A DNA stretch of 64,000 nt from NCBI GenBank assembly GCA_963752695.1, contig CAVVZB010000001.1:806001-870000 (forward strand), read 5' to 3'. Shown piece by piece: positions 1 to 7,720 of this stretch. Numbering within the stretch: position 1 is the stretch's first letter; the number at the start of each line of letters is the position of its first letter. The notes under the pieces were generated by a model. The model did no database searches and was not told where the DNA came from. It worked only from the letters and a program-made list of their open reading frames with translations. Source of the DNA: Bog-113 sp963752695 (lineage in GTDB: Bacteria > Acidobacteriota > Terriglobia > Bryobacterales > Bryobacteraceae). A program made the position numbers and the translations under genes.

Positions 1-765
1 ATTGTCACTGTTGTCGCCGTGCACGCCTCCTCCGACGTCGGCCCAGACTAGTCCATCGGTGTCTTGCATTTTGAGAAAGAACGTATTGCCATAGCGCGCT
101 TCATCGAGGAGAGCCTTCAGGCTCAAGGCGCCAGCGGCGGGACGAAATTTCAGGTTGCGAACCAGAGCGGTTAGGCCAAATAGATTCATGATCGTCGCGT
201 CGACCCACTTGCGAAGATCTCCCGCGTCGTGCCAGCCCCCCGTGGTGTCGACACGGGCTCCGGTGTCCCGGCGCCGGGCATCATCAAGGTGACAAACCGG
301 GTGCGAAGCGCGATCATTGTGTCCGCAACGTTGATGGTGCGCGTAACCCGCCAGGATCGGTAGGGTTCGAGACCAAGCTGTTCGTGAAACTTCGAAGGAG
401 AAAGGCTCGCCGGCACCTAAAGAGGCGCGATAAGTTCCCTCTGGCAGAGCTCCGGGATACACCGCAGTCGATTGGTTGTCGAATCCGAGGGGGCTCCCGT
501 TAGGGATCGGGAACGATCGGGAAAACCCACTTGGTCCAGAAATTGTGAGCTGAGTTGCATTTGGCAACTTTTCCCTTCGCACCAAAATGCGCACACGGCT
601 TGAAGGAGTGAATCCGACATGAGATCCGGTAAGAAGAGGAACGGCCTGAGGCGTCATTTCCGGCAGGGACCGCGCGAATCCGCGGCGCTCCCAGGAGATC
701 GCCATCCCGACGCCCAGGGGAAGCGCAAGCAGTAGATCGCGACGCTTTGGTCTAGAGAAGCTCAT
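1..765 (-). CDS. Glycoside hydrolase family 9 (cellulase-type), Tat-exported, 3' end outside window
   Basis: Partial gene; the 255 residues seen are the N-terminal part. The start ATG at 765-763 lies 14 bp inside the end of the acetyltransferase gene, so the two are translationally coupled. The N-terminus has a twin-arginine-like signal (KRRDLLLALPLGVGMA). Residues about 40-115 look like the Ig-like N-terminal domain of GH9 enzymes. The catalytic domain begins near residue 120 with GYAHHQRCG, and GGWHDAGDLRKWV (about residues 161-173) is the DAGD motif that holds the catalytic base Asp in GH9. LLDEARYGNTFFLKMQDTDG also fits GH9. Known family activity is inverting hydrolysis of beta-1,4-glucans. 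Its place as last gene of the polysaccharide operon suggests it trims or releases the polymer made here (inference). The acid/base Glu would be beyond the window. Confidence 0.85.
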   Translation of the reverse strand, partial: MSFSRPKRRDLLLALPLGVGMAISWERRGFARSLPEMTPQAVPLLTGSHVGFTPSSRVRILVRREKLPNATQLTISGPSGFSRSFPIPNGSPLGFDNQSTAVYPGALPEGTYRASLGAGEPFSFEVSRTAWSRTLPILAGYAHHQRCGHNDRASHPVCHLDDARRRDTGARVDTTGGWHDAGDLRKWVDATIMNLFGLTALVRNLKFRPAAGALSLKALLDEARYGNTFFLKMQDTDGLVWADVGGGVHGDNSDN

Positions 766-1435
766 CCACCCGCACCCCATTTCTTCGTACGATCCTGGCG
801 GGAACCCCGACCACCACGCAATTGGAGGGAACATTTTTAACTACTACGGCATTTGCGCCGATAGTAACGTTGTCCCCAATAGTGATGGGTCCAAGAACCT
901 TCGCACCGTTTTTCACGTGAACGTTGTCACCGAGAATGGGAGGGCGGCTCCGATCCGTCCAGCCGATCGCAGCGCACTGATTGATGGAGCAATTTTTTCC
1001 AATTCGATGCGCCGATACGGCCGTGGCATACCCGTGTTGAATGAAGAAGCCAGGGCCGATTTCCGGGGAAGTCAGGTACAAAGTCTGACAAGGCTTGAAC
1101 ATCGTTTGAGCCATTAACGACGTAACCGCCCCGAACAAGTTGCCTCTTGATAACCGAAAGTAGAACAGACTTCGGAATTCCGGATACTTAGATAACAGAT
1201 ACAGTAGGTCGGGAAGCCCCCGGTAGCAGCGGGTAAGTAAAACGTCAATCCACTTTTCCGCATCAAGACGGATAAGCGTACCCTGATCTGTACTCAGCAA
1301 AAGAAGCAGTAGAGGAAGCGAAAAGGCTTTGCGAATACTCCAGTAGAGGCGTACGGCGGAGGCTCGCCGGGAGGCTTGATCGGTGACTCGAGCCGCTGAA
1401 AGATTTTGGGATAGAGTGTCAGACATATTTTCCAT
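752..1435 (-). CDS. Serine acetyltransferase-like hexapeptide-repeat O-acetyltransferase
   Basis: 227 residues. The C-terminal half (about residues 120-218) is a left-handed beta-helix of hexapeptide repeats (ILGDNVHVKNGAKVLGPITI, IGANAVVVKNV) ending in GVPARIVRR, typical of the CysE/colanic-acid acetyltransferase group. The His of IQHGYA fits the catalytic position. The N-terminal half is helical. In a polysaccharide operon it probably acetylates a sugar of the repeat unit rather than serine (inference); a cysteine-synthesis role cannot be excluded by sequence alone. A second ATG at 1426 is an alternative start. It sits 30 bp after the glycosyltransferase and overlaps the GH9 start by 14 bp. 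Confidence 0.8.
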   Translation of the reverse strand: MENMSDTLSQNLSAARVTDQASRRASAVRLYWSIRKAFSLPLLLLLLSTDQGTLIRLDAEKWIDVLLTRCYRGLPDLLYLLSKYPEFRSLFYFRLSRGNLFGAVTSLMAQTMFKPCQTLYLTSPEIGPGFFIQHGYATAVSAHRIGKNCSINQCAAIGWTDRSRPPILGDNVHVKNGAKVLGPITIGDNVTIGANAVVVKNVPSNCVVVGVPARIVRRNGVRVDELL

Positions 1436-1465
1436 TCGTAACGTGAAGTTGAGCAGGTAAGCTCC

Positions 1466-2593
1466 TCAGGGTTGAAACGCAATGCCTGGAGAGGGTACCA
1501 GCCGGGAATACGCGGCTACGGTCTGCCGGACCATGCCCTCGATGCGGAAATCTGTCTGAAATCTGACGCGGCCAGCTCGACCCATGGCTCGGAGTAGATT
1601 TCGATCTTCGATCATCCTTGAGATTGAGCTTCGAACCGAGCTTACGTCCCCTGGTTTCACCAGGAAACCTGTTACGCCTTCTTCGACTAGTTCGGCGCAG
1701 CCACCTACCGCGGACGCAATGGCGGGAAGCCCCGCGCGCATGGCCTCTAGAATGCTGATCGGCAGGCTTTCCGAATCGCTGCATAGTACAAACAGGTGCG
1801 ACTTGGCCAGCAGCTCAGGCACGTCGTCGCGGTCACCGAGGAAGCGGACGCGATCTTGCATACCCAAGGCGATTGCCTGATCTTTAACTTGGTTCTCACT
1901 GGGACCGCTTCCGACAAAACTGCAGCGCCAGGTGTCTGACAACTGGCTCAGAGCGGCGAGCAGCAAATCCTGCCGTTTGGGGCTGGCGAATCGCGCCACC
2001 ATGATGATTTCAATGGGGTTTTGCAACTGGTCGATGGAAGTGTCGGCGGGAAAGGTCGCCTGGTGCGGCGAGTCGGCAACGCCGTTCCAAATAATCAGGT
2101 GGTTCCCACGCGGGGCGACCGCCTCCCGCTCCGCCATGGTGAAGTTGAAGTGGGAGACTTCGATGACCATCTGGTCCATGATGCTCAGCGCTCGTTCGAT
2201 CCAGAGGGAAAGGGTTCGCATCACCGGAGATCGCATTGCGGTGAAACTCCACGCGTGCACCGTGTAGACAGTAGGCGTGCCCGTTAGAAATCCAGCCAAC
2301 CGGGCGAGCATCCCTGCTTTGGCTGTGTGCGCGTGGATCAGGTCGGGTCGCTCGGACCGGATCAGATCCATCACCTCACGGGTCGCCAAAAGGTCTTTCA
2401 AAGGCGTAATCGGATGAACCAAATGAGGAATCAAGAAGACGGGAAAGCCAGCAGCGCGCGCCCGATCCGCGAGGAAACCTTCCTCGCCAACCGCCAACAT
2501 TGGGGTGCCGAAGCGCTGGAGCCGCATCAATTCCCAAACATGGCTCTGGGCGCCGCCGCGTTCCGCTTTAGTGATGAGGTACAGGATCTTCAT
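1466..2593 (-). CDS. GT4-family glycosyltransferase
   Basis: 375 residues from the chosen ATG at 2593, which overlaps the upstream stop as ATGA. A longer frame to 2695 exists, but only the shorter start begins with the usual first strand (MKILYLITKAERGGAQSH). The GT-B fold is supported by the glycine-rich N-terminal loop and, near residues 280-320, the EX7E-type motif SESLPISILEAMRAGLPAIA followed by GGCAELVEEGVTGFLV. Known family activity is retaining transfer from a nucleotide sugar. One of three consecutive GT4 enzymes, it should add one sugar to the lipid-linked repeat unit on the cytoplasmic face. Donor and acceptor are not predictable here. Confidence 0.88.
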   Translation of the reverse strand: MKILYLITKAERGGAQSHVWELMRLQRFGTPMLAVGEEGFLADRARAAGFPVFLIPHLVHPITPLKDLLATREVMDLIRSERPDLIHAHTAKAGMLARLAGFLTGTPTVYTVHAWSFTAMRSPVMRTLSLWIERALSIMDQMVIEVSHFNFTMAEREAVAPRGNHLIIWNGVADSPHQATFPADTSIDQLQNPIEIIMVARFASPKRQDLLLAALSQLSDTWRCSFVGSGPSENQVKDQAIALGMQDRVRFLGDRDDVPELLAKSHLFVLCSDSESLPISILEAMRAGLPAIASAVGGCAELVEEGVTGFLVKPGDVSSVRSSISRMIEDRNLLRAMGRAGRVRFQTDFRIEGMVRQTVAAYSRLVPSPGIAFQP

Positions 2594-3822
2594 CTGTCTG
2601 CCTGCGCTGCCGAGGTTGAAACCAACCCGACTTCTGACGGCCAAGGAGAAGTTCGGGATCGAGCTTGCAGGCAGCGGTCGTACAACGATTCCCACTGAGC
2701 GACGACGTTTCCGATCTCGAAGTGAGTAGTCGCGCGCGCCCGTGCTTCCCGGGCAAACTGTGCTCGCCGCTCGCCGGGGAGACTTAGCATCTGCTCCATT
2801 GCCCGGGACAGAGCAACGTGATTCTGTTTGGGCACTACAAAACCGGTTTTACCGCTTATCACCACTTCTGGATTGCCACCGGCATCGGTAACCACGGCTG
2901 GGAGACCGCAGGCCGCCGCTTCCAGAAGCACAACCGGCATTCCTTCCACCGCGGACGACATCACAAATGCGTCGGCTGCCTGGAACCAGGGGCGGACATC
3001 TCCCTTCACACCTAGAAACCGCACGTGGCCCGATAGATCCAGACTTTGGACCAGTTCCGCCAATTCTGGTCGCAGCGGACCATTGCCCGCGATCAGGAGT
3101 GTCCAAGGACCAGGCTTGAGCAAAGACGCAGCTTGCAGCAGATTGGGATAATCTTTCTGGACAACCATCCGTCCTACCGCGAGGAAAGTAAAGCAACGAT
3201 CCGTGATCCCTAGTTCCCCACGAGCGGACACGCGGCTCTCCGGATTCGGTGAGAAGTGGTTGCAATCGACGCCGATTGGTACCACTTGCAGCCGCTTTGG
3301 AGGCACTGCTTTTCGGTCGACGTAGTGGTGAAATCCGGCTTGGCAGATGATCGTCGTTCGGTCGGCAAGCCGGTCCGTGAGGCGGTACAGAAGCTCTTTG
3401 TGCCAGGTTGGTCCGCCGCGTTCCGAACTCTCCCGTGTGTTATGCGCCGTGCATACCAGAGCCGGCATCCGCACGAAGCAGCGAGTAACCCGGGTCAGCA
3501 AGTTCGCATGCACCATATGGCTATGCACGACGTCCGGCTTCCACAGTTGAATAATGCGGGCGAGGCGTTTGATCGCTCGCGGATCGGGTATACGCCGGCG
3601 CATCTCCAGGGAGTAAACCGCTATCCCGCTTTCGGCAAGGGTTTCCAGGTGAGCCACAGGCGGGACGAGGGAGACGACTGCGACCTCTCTACCTCTGGAC
3701 CGCAGCAACCGCGCGATGTTCACGACCTGAGTGTCAGCCCCACCAAATCCAAGCGAGGTGATTACCATCATGATTCTGCCGGCGGGACCGCGATGGAAAC
3801 TGCGATTTGAATGGTCAACCAT
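2590..3822 (-). CDS. GT4-family glycosyltransferase
   Basis: 410 residues. The conserved start of the GT-B fold is MMVITSLGFGGADTQVVNIA at residues 18-37, so translation may begin at an internal Met; the longer form overlaps the previous gene by 8 bp and is kept. Near residue 300 is SAVEGMPVVLLEAAACGLPA, the EX7E motif, followed by GGNPEVVISGKTGFVV. The His of DVVHSHMVHANLL (about residue 99) is typical for this family. It is cytosolic or peripheral, part of the repeat-unit assembly line between the other two GT4 genes, with an ATGA overlap to the next gene. Sugar specificity is unknown. Confidence 0.87.
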   Translation of the reverse strand: MVDHSNRSFHRGPAGRIMMVITSLGFGGADTQVVNIARLLRSRGREVAVVSLVPPVAHLETLAESGIAVYSLEMRRRIPDPRAIKRLARIIQLWKPDVVHSHMVHANLLTRVTRCFVRMPALVCTAHNTRESSERGGPTWHKELLYRLTDRLADRTTIICQAGFHHYVDRKAVPPKRLQVVPIGVDCNHFSPNPESRVSARGELGITDRCFTFLAVGRMVVQKDYPNLLQAASLLKPGPWTLLIAGNGPLRPELAELVQSLDLSGHVRFLGVKGDVRPWFQAADAFVMSSAVEGMPVVLLEAAACGLPAVVTDAGGNPEVVISGKTGFVVPKQNHVALSRAMEQMLSLPGERRAQFAREARARATTHFEIGNVVAQWESLYDRCLQARSRTSPWPSEVGLVSTSAAQADR

Positions 3823-5023
3823 GAGTCGCTTCTTGAACTCTCGTTAATGGATTTGGCAATAGTTCGGCGTACAAAGCCGATGTTCTGCGAGCAACGGCTT
3901 CCCAGGACCGGTAATCGCGCACGAACTCAAACCCGCGTTGACCCTTGGCCTGCAAGCCTGTTCTCCCGAGCGACATCGCGGTGGAAATTGCCGTCTTGAC
4001 ACCCTCGGCTGAAACGCTCGTGATTGGGATGCCGAGGTCGGCAGACGATAGGAGGGCCGCCAGACTTCCGATATTGCTAGCCAGTATGGCTCGCCCGGAG
4101 CTTAAGGCTTGTGCGGCGACTCCGCTTTCGGATTCGAAGTCGCGGTATGGGATGAGCACGGCGTCACAATCCGCAATGAGAGCCGCGGCCTCTTCATCGG
4201 GTATGAACCTCTCAAGCACGACAATCCCATAGTCATGACGGGCGATCTGCTCCTTACACAACAGCCAATATTCCTGTTCACGAGCGTTTGCGACCGATCC
4301 CGCAATACACAGGCATACCTGGACTTCCTCGGCGTTCAGGCTCTGGACAGCTTTGATCGCAAGGTCAATGCCTTTGTTCTCTCGAATCGAACCGAACAAT
4401 AAGAGTCGAAGCGGGCCAGCCGTAACGGTTGGGGGCGAGGAACATCTCCGGGTGGACGCACCATGCGGAATGACGGTGATCTTCAATGTTGGTTGGCCAA
4501 ATTCCGTGCTAAGCAGGTCCACTGCGGCGTGATTGTGCACGATGATTCGGTCGCTCCATGAGTAAGCAAGCCGGAGACATCGTTTCTCCAGGAAGCGCAA
4601 ATTAGCGGGGAACAACCACTTGTGCGGGACCGGATCGTGGGCGGTGAAGACGATTGCGCGGGCCTGTATTTTGGCGAGCAGAAACATAAGTAACCCGGCG
4701 GGGAAGTAGATTGGAAAATGGAAATGAACTAAGTCGTGCGAGGTAGTTAACCGCACTTGCCGGAGGGTTGTGCTGACAAGAAACTGAATATTTCTCCGGA
4801 GCCGCGCCCCAAGTGAGCCCGGTTGGGTCGGGCGGACTTCGGAACTGGCGATAGAAACGCCAGCGACCGAGAATTCGTTCAAGTAAGCGAAATTTGGGGG
4901 ACAAAAAACAGCCACCCGTTCGCCAGCTGCGTGTAAAGCCAAAGCGAGGTCGGCGACGTACCGCGCGGCGCCTGAGCTCGGCTCGGAAGTGTGCAGCAAG
5001 ACTCGCGGGGTCGGTTGCCTCAT
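3815..5023 (-). CDS. GT4-family glycosyltransferase
   Basis: 402 residues, starting MRQPTPRVLLHTSEPSSGAA with the Gly/Ser-rich acceptor loop of GT-B enzymes. The C-terminal domain has LRLLLFGSIRENKGIDLAIK (about residue 205), a usual GT4 donor-domain opening, and FESESGVAAQALSSGRAILA, a variant of the EX7E motif. The start overlaps the stop of the O-antigen-ligase-like gene by 4 bp (ATGA), and its own end overlaps the next GT4 by 8 bp, so the three transferases are tightly coupled. The acceptor is probably the growing undecaprenyl-linked oligosaccharide. Confidence 0.86.
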   Translation of the reverse strand: MRQPTPRVLLHTSEPSSGAARYVADLALALHAAGERVAVFCPPNFAYLNEFSVAGVSIASSEVRPTQPGSLGARLRRNIQFLVSTTLRQVRLTTSHDLVHFHFPIYFPAGLLMFLLAKIQARAIVFTAHDPVPHKWLFPANLRFLEKRCLRLAYSWSDRIIVHNHAAVDLLSTEFGQPTLKITVIPHGASTRRCSSPPTVTAGPLRLLLFGSIRENKGIDLAIKAVQSLNAEEVQVCLCIAGSVANAREQEYWLLCKEQIARHDYGIVVLERFIPDEEAAALIADCDAVLIPYRDFESESGVAAQALSSGRAILASNIGSLAALLSSADLGIPITSVSAEGVKTAISTAMSLGRTGLQAKGQRGFEFVRDYRSWEAVARRTSALYAELLPNPLTRVQEATHG

Positions 5024-6357
5024 GCCCGTGCCACAACTCCTACGGGATTTGCGGATGGAGGTAGAGCAATAGACGCGGATCGTACAACCGCGGGGGTTGG
5101 AACAGACGATGCCAGCATCGACGCGCGGCTAACCACAATAGCCACGAACATAGCGGCCAAGTAGTCGGTGACATCCTCGCCGTATCCAAATAGGCCTGGG
5201 ACTTCCACGCTGGCTCGAAAGAAAAAGAGGAAGAACGCGAACACGAGGGCCTGTCCTTGGAAACGATCTGACCGGGGGTTCAGTGCAATCCCGCGGATTT
5301 CGCTAAACAAAATTCCGAACAAAAACAGCGCCGGGAGAAAGCAAATCAGACCGCCCTCGGCTAATAGCGTGACGAACTCACTGTGATAGCCTCCTGCGCG
5401 CAGGGCCGCTAAACCGCTCGTTCCTTTGTAATAACCCGGCAGTCTTGAGGTCAGATCGTCCCGCCATGACTCCGGCCCAAAACCGTTTAAGGGACGTTCC
5501 ATGAACTTTTCGATTCCGACTGTCCAGACGTCATACCGGCCTTCGGTGGCAGCCGACATGACGACGGGCGGGACATAGATAAATGCCGTGACTAACCCAA
5601 TCGCCGTGAATAGGATAGTGATGTAGGCTATTGACCGGACGGCCAACGTGCGGCTCCAGAGAAGCTTCGCGATCCATACGGCGGAAAGGCCAACAAAGGC
5701 GAGAGCCAGGGGCGCCCGGGAACCCGTGAAGATGGACCCGAAAATGGCAATGCTGCCGACCAAACATCGTAGTGTCCACCCGGAGCGAACGAGGCACAAA
5801 CTGAGTACACCGAATAAGAGCGTGGCAGATGCGAGCGGGTTCAGTGCGATTCCCGAGGCGTGCTGAACGGTGGTCTTGAACTCGCGCACGGTCTCATAGC
5901 CCGGAAGTTTCGGGCCCGCGTAGTAAAAATAGACCGCCATGGTGAAGAGAAACGATAGGAAGCTCGCAATCCCGAGCGCAATACCGAAAGCGCGTGCCGT
6001 GGCCGCGTGACGCAAAGGTCGGGCGAAGGCGATTGCCAGGGCATAAATGGGCAGTACGCGAAGCCAATTGTGAAGACCACGGGATACATCCACTCCGGTC
6101 ACGGACGCGAATACAAGTAGTCCAAGATAGGCGCCCAGCATCTTTGCCCATCGGACTTCCGGAGGACTCAGGGTGCCCTTTTTCCAAAGCAACGACAAGA
6201 CGGCAACCGCAGCGAGGCAGAGAAATCGGAGCGCCACCACTGCCGCGTGAACCGCTTGGCCGGTGCCAAACAAGGGCCAATAAGCTGCCAGAATCATCGG
6301 AACAGACGACACCACAACCTTCGAAAGCAGCGACCCGCTCCATCGATTTACCGTCAT
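5020..6357 (-). CDS. O-antigen ligase/polymerase-like membrane protein (Wzy-type)
   Basis: 445 residues with about ten to twelve hydrophobic segments and a soluble loop around residues 255-320 that carries RPLNGFGPESWRDDLTSRL. That is the arrangement of the Wzy_C/O-antigen ligase family, in which the large periplasmic loop holds the active site. Between a flippase and glycosyltransferases it most likely polymerises the repeat units in the periplasm (Wzy) rather than ligating to lipid A. It overlaps both neighbours by 4 bp (ATGA). Family members diverge strongly, so the role is inferred mainly from topology and context. Confidence 0.8.
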   Translation of the reverse strand: MTVNRWSGSLLSKVVVSSVPMILAAYWPLFGTGQAVHAAVVALRFLCLAAVAVLSLLWKKGTLSPPEVRWAKMLGAYLGLLVFASVTGVDVSRGLHNWLRVLPIYALAIAFARPLRHAATARAFGIALGIASFLSFLFTMAVYFYYAGPKLPGYETVREFKTTVQHASGIALNPLASATLLFGVLSLCLVRSGWTLRCLVGSIAIFGSIFTGSRAPLALAFVGLSAVWIAKLLWSRTLAVRSIAYITILFTAIGLVTAFIYVPPVVMSAATEGRYDVWTVGIEKFMERPLNGFGPESWRDDLTSRLPGYYKGTSGLAALRAGGYHSEFVTLLAEGGLICFLPALFLFGILFSEIRGIALNPRSDRFQGQALVFAFFLFFFRASVEVPGLFGYGEDVTDYLAAMFVAIVVSRASMLASSVPTPAVVRSASIALPPSANPVGVVARA

Positions 6358-7703
6358 CCCCGGAGCCCCTGGGCACTAGCTGCGGCAACCATCGGCAGTC
6401 GCACTAGCGGGCGTTTTGAGCAGGCGCTTAGGTTGAACAGGAATGCGCAGCCCTCTCCGACTACACCGCACCAAACAATCCAGGGCGCGGGCATAGACCC
6501 CGCCACGCTGAAACGCAAACAGTTGGTCAGGATGTAGCCACCCAGCATGTTGCGGGTGTAGCGAGACCCTTGCGAGACGGTGAACAGGTACCGGGCAGCC
6601 ACCGCGTTCATCGAGAGCACGATAAAGTAACCTAGCCAGGCAGGAAGCATCTCCGCAACTTCGTTCAACGCAGTGTGCGAAAAGTGCCCGCGCATGTAGA
6701 TGAACTGAACCACTGGATACCGGAACAGAAAGATTGCGAGAGCGAGAAGCAGCGTGCTAAGGCCCATTCCCAGCAGATAGTTCGTCACGAGTCTTTGTCT
6801 GTCCCCGTCCCTGTGCGTACACATGCGAGCCTGCATGAACTGCGTGAGCGGTTGCGCCAAAAGGCTGAAGCCGAGCATTCCGATTCTGGTTGCACAGTTA
6901 TTTGCCGAGATCGCCCCGGTACCCGCCCGCGCAAGAAAATACAACATGGCGAACTGGCTGGCGGAGTAGCCGATAGTTTCGACGGAAGAATGAACGAGCT
7001 GGTGACTGAATTTGCGGAACTGCGCAAAGCGCCACGGTGCAAGTAAGTTAATGGCGGCGTGGAACGGCTTTTCGCCATATAGAACCGCGAACAGTCCACA
7101 TGCCCCAACCACCAGGAAACCCACTGTCATGGAAATCGGCAGGCTCAAGTCTCCAAGACTTCCGCCAAGGTAGATTCCGATTAGGGAGAGTGTCATTACC
7201 AGATACGGGAGCCCGGTGAGTGTCATCGATCCGAGGCTTCGCCCATAACTCATCCAAATGGCGGAACAGAATCCGATCCACACAATCGGAAGGTAAGAAG
7301 CACATAAGATGGCAAGTGACCGAAAGTTCTGGACGTCGGCGGTTCTTGCGAATAGCCCGAAAATTGCCGGAGCGAGTAATAGTGTCGCGGCAGTCAACAG
7401 AAGACTCAAACCGGAGGAGTAAAGCAGCAATCCAGGTAGCCAAAGAGCGCGACGATCTTCGTGCAATGACTCTGCGTAAGCCGGTGTAAAAGCTCGGCTA
7501 AACGCCCCAAACATAAACGTAGCGAGTGTTAGGGGTAGTTGTTGAAGGCTAAAGTACGTGTCGGTGACTAGCGTGAGCCCAAAATGGGCTGTAATGAAAG
7601 CCTCCCGGGCGAAAGCCGACAGTTTGAAAAGTGCACCGGCCAGCAGAGTGATCGCGATCAGGACCGCCGATTTCCGCTGAACCAAATGGAGAAGCCTCTT
7701 CAT
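6354..7703 (-). CDS. MurJ/MviN-like or Wzx-type lipid-linked oligosaccharide flippase
   Basis: 449 residues with about 12-14 transmembrane segments. The N-terminus LSAFAREAFITAHFGLTLVT matches the first-helix region of MurJ/MviN proteins (MOP exporter superfamily), including the Arg-Glu pair after helix 1. MurJ is usually a little over 500 residues, so this is a short member; internal SVETIGYSASQFAMLYFLAR and SANNCATRIGMLGFSLLAQP are also MurJ-like. In this operon a Wzx-like role, flipping the undecaprenyl-linked repeat unit to the periplasm, is more likely than lipid II transport. It lies 17 bp after the Wzc-like gene and overlaps the Wzy-like gene by 4 bp. Confidence 0.82.
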   Translation of the reverse strand: MKRLLHLVQRKSAVLIAITLLAGALFKLSAFAREAFITAHFGLTLVTDTYFSLQQLPLTLATFMFGAFSRAFTPAYAESLHEDRRALWLPGLLLYSSGLSLLLTAATLLLAPAIFGLFARTADVQNFRSLAILCASYLPIVWIGFCSAIWMSYGRSLGSMTLTGLPYLVMTLSLIGIYLGGSLGDLSLPISMTVGFLVVGACGLFAVLYGEKPFHAAINLLAPWRFAQFRKFSHQLVHSSVETIGYSASQFAMLYFLARAGTGAISANNCATRIGMLGFSLLAQPLTQFMQARMCTHRDGDRQRLVTNYLLGMGLSTLLLALAIFLFRYPVVQFIYMRGHFSHTALNEVAEMLPAWLGYFIVLSMNAVAARYLFTVSQGSRYTRNMLGGYILTNCLRFSVAGSMPAPWIVWCGVVGEGCAFLFNLSACSKRPLVRLPMVAAASAQGLRG

Positions 7704-7720
7704 CGTTCCCGATTCCGCCG

